Positions 23,767 through 35,604 of a stretch of DNA of 64,000 nucleotides are shown here, in pieces (the first letter of the stretch is position 1; each line of letters begins with the position of its first letter). The notes under the pieces were generated by a model that was not told the DNA's origin, made no database searches, and saw only the letters and a program-made list of their open reading frames with translations. The stretch is from Berberis thunbergii (lineage: Eukaryota > Streptophyta > Magnoliopsida > Ranunculales > Berberidaceae). The DNA is taken from assembly GCA_003290165.1 (NCBI GenBank), contig QNQO01005820.1, positions 57,795 through 121,794 on the forward strand, given 5' to 3'. Both the position numbers and the translations under genes were made by a program.

Positions 23767-24884
23767 CTCAGATAGAGAATCCAGAGTGAGAGGGTAACTA
23801 GAAATGAAAAAACAGAAAGTTGATTCATAGCTATAATGTAATACAAGAAAAATGCAATTGTAAATGAGAGCAGAAGCGTCCCTCTCATACATATATAAAA
23901 TTTGCGTAGACAAATGAATGAAGATTAATCATTTTGATGGTTTCAAGGTATTGAAACATCTGACACCATCTAACTGGGTTTGTTAGTGTATCCAAGCCAT
24001 TTAAATATCGCAAAGCCTCTATAGACTATAGAGTCAAAGTTTCAGGCTGTGTTTTTCTAGCAATCAAGATTTGGAGGTTATTAGGACTGCCTGTAAAGAT
24101 TAGTTAAGGTTTTAGCTTGAGAGCATGAGTTCTCAATGAAGGATGAGCAGTTTTAAGTTTTGGCAAAGACTGGCAATAGGGGCAGTGAATTTTCGAAATA
24201 ATGAAGAGTTATGGTCTAGAACAAGAAGATAAGGCATTATTATATGTAGGGATTCAGAAAAGCTAAGCATGGGGTGCAAGTGAGTTGTTACCAAATTGGT
24301 GAGTTACAGATGGCTCTGTACTGGGAGAAGCCAACAATCAGCAACTAAAAAAATATTCAAATAGGTAAACCATCTCATGTCTAGCAATTAGCATCAGTGT
24401 ACCATTTACACTTTGAACTTTACTCTCCATAGCAATAACCATTAAATGATTTAAAAATATGTATTACAAAATTCATCCGACTCATTACTCTCACAACACT
24501 CCAAATATCAACCTCAACATTGTCATCTCTAGACAAGTCTCTGTCATGCCGTCCATCTTCACCCTCCTTATCATCTTCTTGCTCGTCAATAAGTGAAAAT
24601 GTGGGAGCACAACAGCACAGCCACATGAGGCAGCTGAGGCGATCGAGGCAAGGCACAAAATAACATCACCTTCGCATCACTATCTTAGTGAGGTGGCCAG
24701 GTTGTGCATTAAGCCTCGGCAGACGCCTAACGTTGCCTAGACAAGCCTTTGAAAACTCAAGATTATTTGTGTGATTTTAATATCAGTAGTCATTGAGATC
24801 AAACACGCACTAAAAATATTAATTAAAAAAACATAATACAAGGGTGAGTGCGCTGCTCACAATACATAATCAAAAACGCCAATA
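23767..24884. other. Unassigned intron sequence
   Basis: No convincing coding frame. The GC-richer part near 24620-24760 resembles dispersed repeat sequence but lacks paired ends. Confidence 0.4.
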
Positions 24885-25020
24885 GCATGACAGTTCAACG
24901 GTTAGAGTATGACGGATGGTACCACTATGTCATGGGTTCAAGCCCAGCTTGTGACATTTTTAGTGGATTCTGGGATCCTATAAAAACCCTGCTTGCCTTA
25001 AAAAAAATTAATAAAAAACA
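24885..25020 (+). mobile_element. SINE (tRNA-derived type)
   Basis: A tRNA-like head has an A-box-like GTTAGAGTATGACGG (24900-24914) and, about 30 bases later, a B-box-like GGTTCAAGCCC (24935-24945). The body ends GGATCCTATAAAAACCCTGC then CTTGCCTT and an A-rich tail. Head, box spacing and tail fit a plant SINE transcribed by RNA polymerase III. Its 3' body closely resembles the element near 33700. Exact ends and target duplication are not resolved. Confidence 0.6.
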
Positions 25021-25109
25021 GAAAAGCAAAAAAGCTAACAAAGCATTACACGTGAACCAAGATATCAAACTAAACATGAAGTTATCAAAGGATATTGGAT
25101 GGATGGAAT

Positions 25110-26230
25110 TATGAGCCACGCCCTACTGCCATGTCTTCCTTGATGGTCACGAAGCATTCTTGAGAAGTCAGCTCTTTCCCATCAAATACTCTCCTATTTC
25201 TCCGAGTCACAAAGTGCATACCTCTCTGCCAAATTTTCCCTGCTGCAAATAAGTTAGGGGTATGCCAACCAGGCGACATCCTTGAATTGTATCATGGGAA
25301 GGGAGGGACATATTTAATTCATTAAGAACCTTTCCCACGCTACTTTGGCAGAACTGCAACAGATAAGAACGTGATGCACATTCACGTCATTCTCCTGACG
25401 GAGGACACCCTGATTGGGTGTGTGAATTCTCCTCTTCTTCAGGCTGCCAACTGTTAGTATTTTCTATTGTCTGGTTGTTCAAAGGAAAAAGGTTGAGTTT
25501 TGGAGGGCAGTATTTGACCAAGATTTAGTTCTTGTTGGCAGAAATAAAACTGCGACCATGAGTGGTAATTGGACCTTCATTCTTGACAGAGAAGCCATCA
25601 GCCTTACCTTCCCAGATGGTTTCATCCTCCCTGTCACAAGGCTTCAAGTGATGTACCAAGGATTAAAGGTTCCCCAGCTCATTCATTTCCCATTCGTTAA
25701 AATTTCTTCTGAAGTTTTAGTTCCACCTCTGATGATCTTCGTTGGTGGCCCAAAACTCCCTGACTTTATCTTGCTTATCACTGCAAATCTGAAACATATT
25801 GGGACAGACTCCCTCAATCTCAAACCTTCACACCATTTGTCTTTCCTGAAATTGATTGTGTCCCCGCTGCCAAGCTTGTGAGCGATGTTGTTGTGGGGTT
25901 GCTGTTCAAAGGGCCAGGCATGGTGGGGCAGGAGCATCCAGACGGCAATCTTTTTGGCTTGACCAAGAAGTCTTATGTCCTCCGAGTCGCACGGCGCTTT
26001 AACCGAGAATTCAGTTCCGGAGACCACATCCATGAGAGAGATACTTCTCAGTTTTGAGGTCCCAAAGATCAATGCTGTCACTAAACATAGCTGCATTAAT
26101 AGTCTTCCACAGCAAATCCTTTTCTATTGAAATCTCCAAATCCATTTGCTTTGCAAAGCCTCATTGAAAAAGTCCCAACTTCCTAATCCCCAATTCTTCC
26201 TTTTCTTTCGGAATACAAACCTTATCCCAA
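25110..26230 (-). mobile_element. LINE fragment (C-terminal RT and zinc-binding region)
   Basis: The - strand frame at 25683-26096 contains HKLGSGDTINFRKDKWCEGL, typical of the plant LINE region after the RT (G.G..I.FW.D.W). Lower coordinates (25120-25460) carry the zf-RVT-like region in broken frames. It abuts the truncated end of an LTR at about 26231. Related sequence occurs again near 46760-46830 (TCACACCATTTGTC...). Confidence 0.7.
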
Positions 26231-27797
26231 GATGAAAAGTTTGGCAAAGATGAGAAATTAGTTAAAGGTTTATCTTCACATAGCAAACATATGCTCATAA
26301 ATCAATATTCAATAATCACTTGCTAACTTGTGAGAGACAATGCTCAAGATTAACCGTAATCAGCATTAATCTTATTATTTTTCCAAGTTTGTTGAATTAA
26401 ACTTAGCATCGCTTTCAAATAATTATTATCATGCTATCTAATCAGGAATCGCAAGTTAAATAACAATCTAAGATCATTAAGTTTTGTGAAAAATATGAAC
26501 ATTGACTAGGCAATTACAAGTATGATCAACATTTTGTTCTTACCTAAGTTTTTACTTAACCTTACCAACGTTCTTTGGTATTTACTACTTGTGAGTACAT
26601 AATTATAACAATTAAGTGAAACACTCCTATACTCTAGCCCCAGATCCTAACATGCTTATTAAGTTGTCACCTTAACAAACATACAAAAAAAAGTTATCTA
26701 TAAAGCAGTTAAGCAAAACACAATCACTAATAACAAGGAAGATGAAATTCAATTAATTTATAAAACACATGTTCGGGGTTTCGAATCCACCCCTAACTAA
26801 TAACAGTTTAGCTAGACATTAATTATGTTCAAACAAAAATCCATAATCAAATATCAAACTAAAATAAGTAAAATAGAGGTTTAGAAATGAAAAACGTTGG
26901 CGCCACCTGCGTGGTGATGCGAGAGTGACTCTGTGGGTGTGGATAGCGAAATGGAGAGAAATAAAAACTCTTATTCTTCCCTTTTACGATCTCTCCTCTG
27001 TTTCTCTTTAGAGTTTTATTTTTTTTGGTTGTAAATTGAAGGAATATGAGTGTGAGAGAGAAGGAGAAGACGTGGGAGAGAGATGGACAGAAGGAGATGC
27101 TAGTGACGATGCGATTGCGCGCGACGATCAGGGACAGCAAGAGAGAAAGACTGAGACAGTGGCATTGTGGAAGGGTTTGGCGAGGTTGTTGTTTCTATAA
27201 GGATGGGTTACAGTCTGGTGAGGTGTTCACTGATGAGTTATGTGGCTAGATGATGAAGAAGAGAACAATGGTTGTTTGGCGTGGCTTGAAGGGAGCGAGC
27301 AAGGCGAAGTGGTTTTGATGATGGGCTAGGCTTTCCTGATTTTCAACAAACAGATAGATGAAGGCAATGAAGGGGTGGATGCTTGTTGCAGTTGTGGATG
27401 CTAGATGGACTGTTGCGTTGAAGATGTTGTGGATGGATGCGTTGAAGATGAGGAAGCTATGAATGGATTTGATGATGGTAGTGGTGTAGCTGATGTCGCG
27501 AGGATGGGGAGGTTGAGGATGGGTGACGGCTTGTTGTGGTTGCAAGCGTGATTGTTCCAGGGCAGGTATTGTCCATTTTATAATTGTTTTCTTCTCAGTT
27601 TCCTTCCTTGTGTGGTTTCTTTTGCAATGAGTATTTCTAAATTGCTAATTTGTTTCACTTAGCTTCTATTTTGGAATCTTGTAATTGAAAACCTACACAA
27701 CACACGAAAATAACAATTAGTATCATAATTAACAAGTAATATCCAAAAATACATATAGAAATATGGTACTAAAAATAGCTTAATTATGCTCCTATCA
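26231..27797 (-). repeat. 3' LTR of the non-coding element (outer end truncated)
   Basis: Direct copy of 31330-32892 with many small differences. It starts abruptly beside a LINE fragment, so roughly 310 bases of the LTR end are missing. Proline/histidine-rich frames inside appear in both LTR copies and are not genes. Confidence 0.85.
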
Positions 27798-28957
27798 AAT
27801 TTCCCCACACTTATCTTTTGTTAATCCTCAAGCAAATCCAAGAAACAAAAATAAAAGACTCAAATGACTTAATCTATACTTTCCAACATTTGTCTCAGAG
27901 ATTATCAACGGATCATGACATGTTAAGATTCTTTGTAAACACAAGATTAAATCCACATCATTCGAAAATTAATACACGAACATAGCAATATATAAAAATT
28001 CAAAATTAAATCAATCCAAGTGACTATGAAATTCAAGCACGTGTCAAGAAAAATTAACTCAAAAATCTCACTGAGTGCACTCTTTTCTTTTTCACTGACT
28101 GTTTGGTAAAATCACTCTTCTTATTCTAGTTATATGTGAGAGGATTGATGTAAAAGGGAAACAAATAGCTCACATATGATATAACAAGAACGAAAGACAT
28201 TTTCTGACATTTTTTTTCTTTTCAAATATATGATCTTATGGAAGGAATGTTACCACTCAAATGCAATAACTAGTGACACCATATGCTCATATCTCATTCG
28301 AATCTCCACATTGTGACATTGCAATACACACTTAATTAAAAGGTCTTAATTCAGGTTGTAATGAGGTCAATGGGTCAAGGGAAGAGAAAGAACAAATATG
28401 AAATTTTCAAATGCCTTAAAGAAATGATGAAAACATGCAATAAGATTAGAGACATTAGCAATAAATCACATGGTTCAAGATATAAGTAGGAAAATGAAGA
28501 GGTGGCTCACTGATAATGAAGAGTTTCAGCCATTATTTTGTATCTCCTGAATGAAAAGAACTGAATTATCTGTATGGTACTGAAATACTGACTGGAATTT
28601 TTTTTTAATATTTTTTTAATATTTTTTTTTGCAACTCTTTCTTATTGAATTTTTTACCATAAGGATCTTCCCCCACACTTGCTTTTCAACATACCTTAAA
28701 CAACAATAAAGGCTTCGCAAATCAAATTATGTTCAACTTTTTTGATTAGGTTAGGGATAGAAAATGAGGATAATAAAACAAAAAGCTTAATAACAGGCTC
28801 AATGGAATTAACCTAAAGAAAATATATCATAGATTAGACTTATTTGGCAATGGTGAAAACTAAGTGTTTTTATCATGTCAAGCATGTCGTGCAATTCAAT
28901 ATAACGCCTTGAACAAAATTAATACAAGTTCTAGTGTTTAATCCTTAATTATGAAAG
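27798..28957 (-). other. Interior of the non-coding LTR element (left part)
   Basis: AT-rich, no coding frame, polypurine tract at 27798-27812 on the - strand. Ends at the hAT target duplication. Confidence 0.6.
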
Positions 28958-30116
28958 TAGGGATGGCAGTGGGGCAGATTTTCATGGATATCCGCCCTAC
29001 TCACCCCGTTTGGGGCGGATTTGGTTAAGGGTGTATGGAGGTTGGGGCGGATACGGATATCAAAATCGTATCCGTTTATTATTCATGGCGGTTACGGATT
29101 TGGCCATATCCGCCCCACGGATATCCGTTTAACCAGTGAAATTACTAAAATACCCTTAAACTATATAAAGGGAAATAAACCCTACAAATCTCTCACTCTC
29201 ATCTCACATTCTCACTCAAAGAATCGAAGTCACAGTCGCCTCTCACTTTCACAGCGAAGCCTCTCACAATCTTAATTTTTGCAAGTCTTCAGCAGCGAAG
29301 CCTCTCACTCAAAGAGTCGAAGCCTCTCACTCTCACAGCGAAGCCTCTTACTTTCACTCGAAGCCCTAATTTTTGCAAGTCTTCAGCAGGAAAGAAAGGG
29401 AAGTTTGCAGGGGGAATTGGAAGGCTGGGGAGGCAAACCAGCAAGAACCCATGGAGGAGGAGCAAAGCCAGGGTGGTGTGGGGTGATGAGCCATGGAGGA
29501 AGAGGGGAAAGGGAATGGGGATCTTGGCCATTGGATGATGAGAAAGGAAAAGTCGGACCCAACGATGCAACAACTGGATCTTGCTTCTGCTGGTGAGATG
29601 GTTGTGGTTGAGTGGGGGAGGTGGATGTTTGTGGTTGGTGGGGGTTTTGAAGTAATTGAAGGAGGAATTGACCGCCTGGGTTTGGAGAGCCTGATTGTGG
29701 TGGTGGTGGTGCACATCCTCCTCCTCCACTGCCAATCATGGTGCGTGGCGTGTTGAGATTTGGAGTGTGTTAAGAGGAGGAAGAAGAAAAAGAGCAAAAG
29801 GTTGGAAGTAGTAGAGAAGAAGAAAGCATAGAAGTAAAAAAAAGTAAACCAAACCCACACAACCGTCTCTCCACCACCAACAACACTAACGTTTGGGGCA
29901 GATTGGTGCGGGAACCGACAACCCAATAACAAAATCGCAAACCCGTAGACGGATTGGTGAGGCGTGGCGGATATCCACCAATCCGTACAGGACGGTTATG
30001 GTTTTTAATTAAAATTATAAACGGACTGTCGGGGCAGATTTGGGGATCCGTTTTTCTTGGCGGATCGAGGATGGATTTGCTCAAATCCGCCCTAATCCGC
30101 CCCACTGTCATCCTTA
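28958..30116. mobile_element. Non-autonomous hAT element nested in the LTR element
   Basis: The ends are TAGGGATGGCAGTGGGGC at 28958 and, on the other strand, TAAGGATGACAGTGGGGC. They are flanked by the identical 8-bp TATGAAAG at 28950-28957 and 30117-30124. Subterminal sequence is rich in GGGGCGGAT repeats on both sides. No transposase. The interior is GC-richer than the surroundings and carries a proline-rich gene start on the - strand. Confidence 0.92.
29289..29739 (-). pseudogene. Captured 5' gene fragment, probably a URT1-like terminal uridylyltransferase
   Basis: From the ATG at 29739 the - strand reads a Gly/Pro-rich start with GGQFLLQLLQNPHQP, then DPVVASLGPTFPF and later PPWVL...NSPCKLPF. 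A second frame continues with FPAEDLQKLGL. This disordered, proline-rich layout with a QFLLQLL motif and a DP.VA.LGPT.PF motif resembles the N-terminus of plant UTP:RNA uridylyltransferases (URT1). The nucleotidyltransferase domain is absent. The upstream 29740-29930 may be the captured promoter or leader. The identification is from memory and moderate at best; that it is a captured gene start is better supported. Confidence 0.4.
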
Positions 30117-31015
30117 TATGAAAGAAATCCAAGTAGCAACCAAAGCAAACAAATTTGAGATCATGCAACGAATTATTATTAACAAAAAAAGAAAATATGA
30201 TCTAACTAAAAACTCTCAAAATCAAAGGAACAATAGGCTCAAAACTCACATATGAGTTATAATGAATTAAATTCAATTAAGCATGCTATGAATACCAATT
30301 ACTAAGTTGATCACATGTGAATTCGCATATGATGACCACGAATAATATTAGATCTTAACTCATGCTTATAAATCACCTTAAAGTTATGCAATTAAAAACC
30401 AAATCTCATCATTGTTTTGTAAAGTATCCTAAGACTCAAAATAACTAATTTTTTTAATGACGCTAATACCAACAAAGAAAACAAAAAACCAACACTTTTT
30501 TTTTTAATTTTTAATGGACTGACACTTTTTTTATTTTTTTTATTTTAATAATTTGTTTTTCAAAATAAAAACAACGTTGTTTCCCCCACATTTAAACCTA
30601 ACATTGTCCTCAATGTTAATAGATTATAGCATATGCAATCAAAGATTTAAAAGCAGAAAAACAAACTACTAACAACACAAGCAAAAATAACGAAAAGAAA
30701 ATAAAGGGATAGAGAAAGTAAATCTGATTTGGTTGTCTCTCAAGAAGCGTTTGTTTTAACGTCGTGCAGCCTGACGGTATCTCCAATCAATCATCATGGA
30801 GTAATATGTCATCCACGTCATGCTCCGCAAATGACTAATAATAAGTTTTCTCAGGCTCCAGATCGTATTATAATAAGTTCTCACCGAATCTCCTATTGCT
30901 CATGGTACCTGAGATAAATACAAAAAAGAAAAGTAATAATAAAAAGAAAAATTTTAATTAATAAAAAAATAATTAATTAGCAATTTTACTAATCCCTGAC
31001 AACAACGCCAAAAAT
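30117..31015 (-). other. Interior of the non-coding LTR element (right part)
   Basis: AT-rich with T tracts near 30497-30545. Holds the decayed primer-binding site at about 30992-31012. No coding frame recognised. Confidence 0.6.
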
Positions 31016-32892
31016 TGATGCGTTATTTTAGTAGCACACAACTTAATATCTTGCTTTGTGATTGTAGTATAAAATAAGTAGGGATCGTTCTGGACCGAGT
31101 ATTAGAGTTATTTTAGTAGCACACAACTTAATATCTTGCTTTGTGATTGTAGTATAAAATAAGTAGGGATCGTTCTGGACCGAGTATTAGAGTGTTTGCC
31201 AATTAATACAAAGTATAGCTAAATGACAACTAACAATCTAATTAAGTAAATAATGAGGGATTGAATTTTCTAAGTTAAATTATGAAAATAACTACGAAAA
31301 TTACTATAAAGATAATAAAACTAAATAGATGACAAATATGACAAATTAGCTAAGAGTTTATCTCCACACACCAAACATATGCTCATAAATCAATATTCAA
31401 TAATCATTTGCTAACTCGTGAGAGACAATGCTCAAGATTAACTGTGATCATCACTGCATTAATCTTACTATTTTCTCAAGTTCGTTGAATTAAACTTAGC
31501 GTCACTTTTAAACTATTCTTATCATGCTATCTAATCAGGAATCGCAAGTTAGATAACAATCTAAGATCATTAAGTTTTGTGAAAAATATGAACACTAACT
31601 AAGCAATTTCAAGTATGATCAACATCTTGTTCTTACCTAGGATTTTACTTAACCTTACAAACGTTCCTTGATATTTACTATTTGTGAGTATAAGATTATA
31701 ACAATTAAGTGAAACTCTCCTATACTCTAGCCTCAGATCCGAGCATATTTATTAAGTTGGTCATCTTAACAAACATACAAAGAAAAAGAAAAGTTCATAC
31801 AAAGAAAAGTTCTCCATAAAGTAGGTAAGTAAAACACAATCACTAATAGCAAGGAAGATGAAATTAAATTAATTTATAAAACACATGTTGATGGCTTCAA
31901 ATCCACCCCTAACTAAGAAGAGTTTAGCTAGACATATTAATTATGTTCAAACAGTAACCCATAATCAAATATCAAACTAAAATAAGTAAAAAAGATGTTT
32001 AGAGATAAAAAAAACGTTGTCGGCGCTGCATGGTGGTGCGAGAGTGACTCTCTGGGTGCGGATAGTGCACTGAAGAGAAATAATAACTCTTGTTCTTCCC
32101 TTACGATCTCTCCTCTGTTTCTCTTCAGAGTTTTCTTCTTCTTGGTTGTAAATTGAAGGAATATGAGTGTCGGAGAGAAGGGGAAGACATGGGAGAGAAA
32201 TGGACGAAAGGAGACGGTGCGATTGCGCGCGACGATCAGAGACAGCGAGAGAGAGGGACTGAGACGGGGGCGTTATGGAAGGGTTTGGCAAGGTTGTTTC
32301 GAGAAAGAGGGGTTACGTGTTCTTTGATGAGTTCTATGGCTAGATGATGAAGATGATGATGGCTGTTTGGCGTGGCTTAAAGGGAGCGAAGCAGGGCGAT
32401 GCGGTTTTGATGATGGTTGATGATGAGCTAGGGTTTCTTGATTTTCAACAAATCGAGAAATGAAGGCGATGAAAGGGTGGAGGTTTGTTGCGGCCGTGGA
32501 TGCTTGATGGACTATTGCGTTGATGATGCTATGGATGGATGCGATGAGGATGAGGAGGCTATGGATGGATTTGATGATGGTGGTGGTGTAGCTGGTGTCG
32601 CGAGGATGGGGAGGCTGAGGATGGGTGATGGCTTGTTGTGGTTGCAAGCGTGATTGCTCCACGGCAGGTATTGTCCCTTTTTGTAATTGTTTTCTTTCCA
32701 GTTTCCTTTCCTGTGTGGTTTCCTTTTGCAATTAGTTTTTCTAAATTACTAATTCGCTTCACTTAACTTCGAATCTTGTAATTGAAAACCTACGCAAATA
32801 CAAAAATAACAATTAATACCATAATTAACAAGTAATACCCAAAAATACGTATAGAAATATGATACTAAAATAGCCTAATTATGCTCCTATCA
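31016..32892 (-). repeat. 5' LTR of the non-coding element
   Basis: Complete 1877-bp LTR with TG...CA ends. It contains an 85-bp tandem duplication at 31023-31192 close to the primer-binding-site end. The other LTR copy lacks this end, so it is not known whether the duplication predates insertion. Confidence 0.85.
31023..31192. repeat. Two tandem copies of an 85-bp unit in the LTR
   Basis: The unit starting TTATTTTAGTAGCACACAAC repeats exactly after 85 bases and appears identical by eye. Confidence 0.9.
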
Positions 32893-35159
32893 AGTTGATT
32901 GAATAAGAATTACCCTACCAGCCTTTGTGCGGCATTTAGCATTCCACGTTAGCAATCTTGCCTCCGTGAACTTGGCATTTTGCTTCATTTAGACTTGATA
33001 TCAATTATAACCTCTGTCCGTGAACAAAAGATCCAGCCAAACCATTTCCTGATTTGAGACGGTATAAGTTTATGGATCTAGAACAGTTCTAGTCTCATTT
33101 TTTGGGTAGCTATCTAACCTGTATAACTCTAAAATAGTACTTCACAATCTTTTCCCTAAAAGAATCTCCACATCGAACAGTAAGGTATTTTTTAATAGAT
33201 GCAATATGAAGTTACTTCTGGTATTGACCATATTATGTGAACTGATCCCAGCCTACCACTTCTATCAAGAGCTATCGTTCTGGTTTCCTCTTCTATAATT
33301 GTTGTTTGTGATCCAACATGCTCTTAGTCCTTTGTATCTTCTTTCAAGATGAAAATTTACCAATAATGTTAAACTTATTAACTTTATTTTATTTTTTCAT
33401 AAAGCTCCTTTGAGGGATGCATGTAGCACCATTATGGGCAGACGGACACAACAAATCTCAAAAGTGACATACAGATACGGGACAATATTAAATCACATAT
33501 TAGGATACTTATTTATTTTTCTTTTTCTTATCTTTTTGTTGATTGTGGCCAAAACACAGGCTAACATAGCAAAGATACAATGACTGACAATATTTGATTA
33601 TATTTTTATTAGCCAACGGAGTACTAACTTAGCTGGTAAACTTGGAGCTGATGATATCACAAGTCTAGAGTTCAAACCCTGCCGGAGGCGTTTAATGGTT
33701 TTGGATCCAATAAAAACCTCATTCGCCTTTCACCAAAAAAAATAATAATACAATAACTGTTACTTCTCATCCGTTCAATTTCACCATTAACTTGAACCCC
33801 ATTTAATAGTTTCGAAAATTGATGAAACTTCTTAAAGATGATGTATATAGTAAGGAGATCAGCTCCACAAAAATGAACATTAATATTCCGAACTGAATTC
33901 CTTTAATAATTCGTATAAACATTAGATCTTTTACTTCTTTTATCTATACAATATTCCGAACTGGATTCCTGATTTGATGAAACATTTTTATAAAAAATTA
34001 TTCATAAATACTCATTAGTCTTACCATCTATGGTGATCATTCTCCACTACATTAATGAGTGAACACAAAACAAAACTAACCGAAGAATATCATATTCATC
34101 CTTAATATTAAGCATCTAGTACATATACCATTTCTCTTTCTTTTCACTCTATAAACAAAAAATTGTGCATCAGTCCTAGTGTATTCTATGTTCCACAAAT
34201 ATTGATCATGTTCCGCGTATGTCCATCTCATGTTCCTCATTACAGTTTTTTATTTCCAAACAAAGAGAAAACCCCAAGGATCTCTCAAAGTTAAGATTTC
34301 AGCTTGTTGCAACTGCTATAAAATCCCTTTTGTGTCTAATGCATGAGCTATAATCTAAAGTGAGTATTCTATGATTTAAAGGAAGTCAGATTCTTTTCAG
34401 GCCTTCATGAATCCCGATAATGGAAATGGAACTTATGCTGGAAATATGTTGTAAGGCATAGGGGCAAGAACCATTGCAGGTACTGTTTGTAACATGTCAA
34501 GTTTGCTCAGCATGGAGTTTGTTTGCTTCTCTTTTCCAAAGGCAGTATACCCAAGTAAAATATGGCCTCTCTCCAACTATACCCATGTATACTATATTTG
34601 CTATCCCAGAATTGAACAATTAGGCATCCATTTCAACTTTAGAAGAGGCTCACTAGCCTATGCTCCATTTAGACCAACAATGGAGTCTTTTAACCAGATT
34701 TTTCTTCGACTGAGCTACCAACCACTAATAAGAGATAGATACATAAGGGGCAACTTTAAGAAGATACCCAATTATCTAGACTGAGTGCTCTTACTGCCCC
34801 CTTCATCTGGTCTCTAATTGAAGTGGTACATCTTCTGCTGACATTGCAGTTGTCTTCCTTTTGTTTGCCTTAGCTTTTTCTACCAAGCTTTTGTGGTTTT
34901 CCCTGGACCAAAACAAATCTGACTTGCACATGCTGAATTCAGAAGTTAAGTCTTTCCAACAACAAAAAACAACCCCTCTATTCCTTCACCGAAAAATCGA
35001 AATGAGCAGTAACTTTTACAAAGTCCTCATTGTAAAACACCAAACAAACGTAGAGCTTTCCTCATATAGTGATTTCAAACACAACGGATTATTGCTTAGC
35101 CCAAAGCTAATCAGAAAAGGCTTTGTGTACATAATTTCAAGCACAAACGTAACTTTAAT
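32893..35159. other. Unassigned intron sequence with one SINE
   Basis: AT-rich DNA. Apart from the SINE at 33610-33750 no element or gene is recognised. The short + frames at 34494 and 34861 show no domain. Confidence 0.4.
33610..33750 (+). mobile_element. SINE (tRNA-derived type), second copy
   Basis: A-box-like TAGCTGGTAAACTTGG (33630-33645) and B-box-like GAGTTCAAACC (33668-33678) are followed by GGATCCAATAAAAACC, TCATTCGCCTTTCACC and an A-rich tail. The 3' body matches the SINE near 24990, so both come from related families. Ends and target duplication are unresolved. Confidence 0.6.
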
Positions 35160-35193
35160 TAATAATAATAATAAAAAAAAAATAAAAAAAATA

Positions 35194-35223
<30 letters not shown>
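35160..35223. repeat. (AAT)n microsatellite
   Basis: A long AAT/ATA run just downstream (in gene direction) of the pseudogene exon with the APWC block. Confidence 0.9.
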
Positions 35224-35224
<1 letters not shown>

Positions 35225-35246
35225 GGTATAAGCAGTTGACGATTAC

Positions 35247-35304
35247 CAGACGATTGCTCCATTAACACCAAGGTGCAGAAAAGTTGACAACCAAAATAGG
35301 GTAC
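35247..35304 (-). pseudogene. PDIL5-4-like exon, thioredoxin active-site region with a stop
   Basis: Reads YPILVVNFSAPWC, stop, WSNRL in 58 bases with acceptor ATGTAG and donor GTAATC. The stop (TAA, + positions 35262-35264) sits where the family has Tyr (TAT or TAC), directly after the only active-site cysteine. Phase agrees with the exons on both sides. An (AAT)n tract lies just downstream at 35160-35223. Confidence 0.88.
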
Positions 35305-35428
35305 CTACATATACCAGTTTGCAAACTCATTATGTGAAAACCATATATGTACCTGATCGGAATCCGCCATTATTGGAATTAAACATAAAGGAAAATCCAA
35401 TTAATTTAAACTACACGATCCAACTTAC

Positions 35429-35604
35429 TGGTGTGAATAGCTGTCAAAACTATCAGCATTTAGTAAAATTGAGGCTTCATCATATTCTTCATCTCCATGT
35501 TTAACAACTTTTGGAATCGGATCTGCATGAAACTCTGATCCAGTTGGTCTTAAATTGTGGTCGATGGAAAACTTCCATATTGTTTTTGTTATATTCAGTC
35601 TGTT
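35429..35604 (-). pseudogene. PDIL5-4-like exon, NRLNITKT block
   Basis: A 176-base exon reading NRLNITKTIWKFSIDHNL, then a stretch containing RPTGSEFH and VKHGDEE, between TTTGCAG and GTAAGT borders. The family has NRLNITKTIRKFSID.NLRPTG.EFH at this point. The frame is open and ends in phase 2, which fits the next exon. Confidence 0.9.

Larger units (their letters stand above)
26231..32892 (-). mobile_element. Non-coding LTR retrotransposon (LARD-like)
   Basis: Two direct copies of a long terminal repeat lie at 26231-27797 (lacking about 0.3 kb at its outer end) and 31016-32892. Read on the - strand the LTR is TGATAGGAGC...CGCATCA. Next to the complete LTR the - strand reads GGCGTTGTTGTCAGGGATT, a decayed form of the TGGCGCCGTTGCCGGGGA primer-binding site of many plant gypsy elements. 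Next to the other LTR it reads GTGTGGGGAAATT, a polypurine tract. No gag or pol is present; a hAT element fills part of the interior. Hence a large non-autonomous element on the - strand. Confidence 0.8.

Noticed and set aside
24885..24960. tRNA gene
   Set aside because: Box-like motifs are present but a cloverleaf cannot be drawn with confidence, and the A-rich tail and shared 3' body point to a SINE.
27246..27545. Pro/His-rich - strand frame in the LTR, with a twin at 32273-32731
   Set aside because: It occurs in both LTR copies, has low complexity and differs in frame between copies; it is LTR sequence and not a gene.
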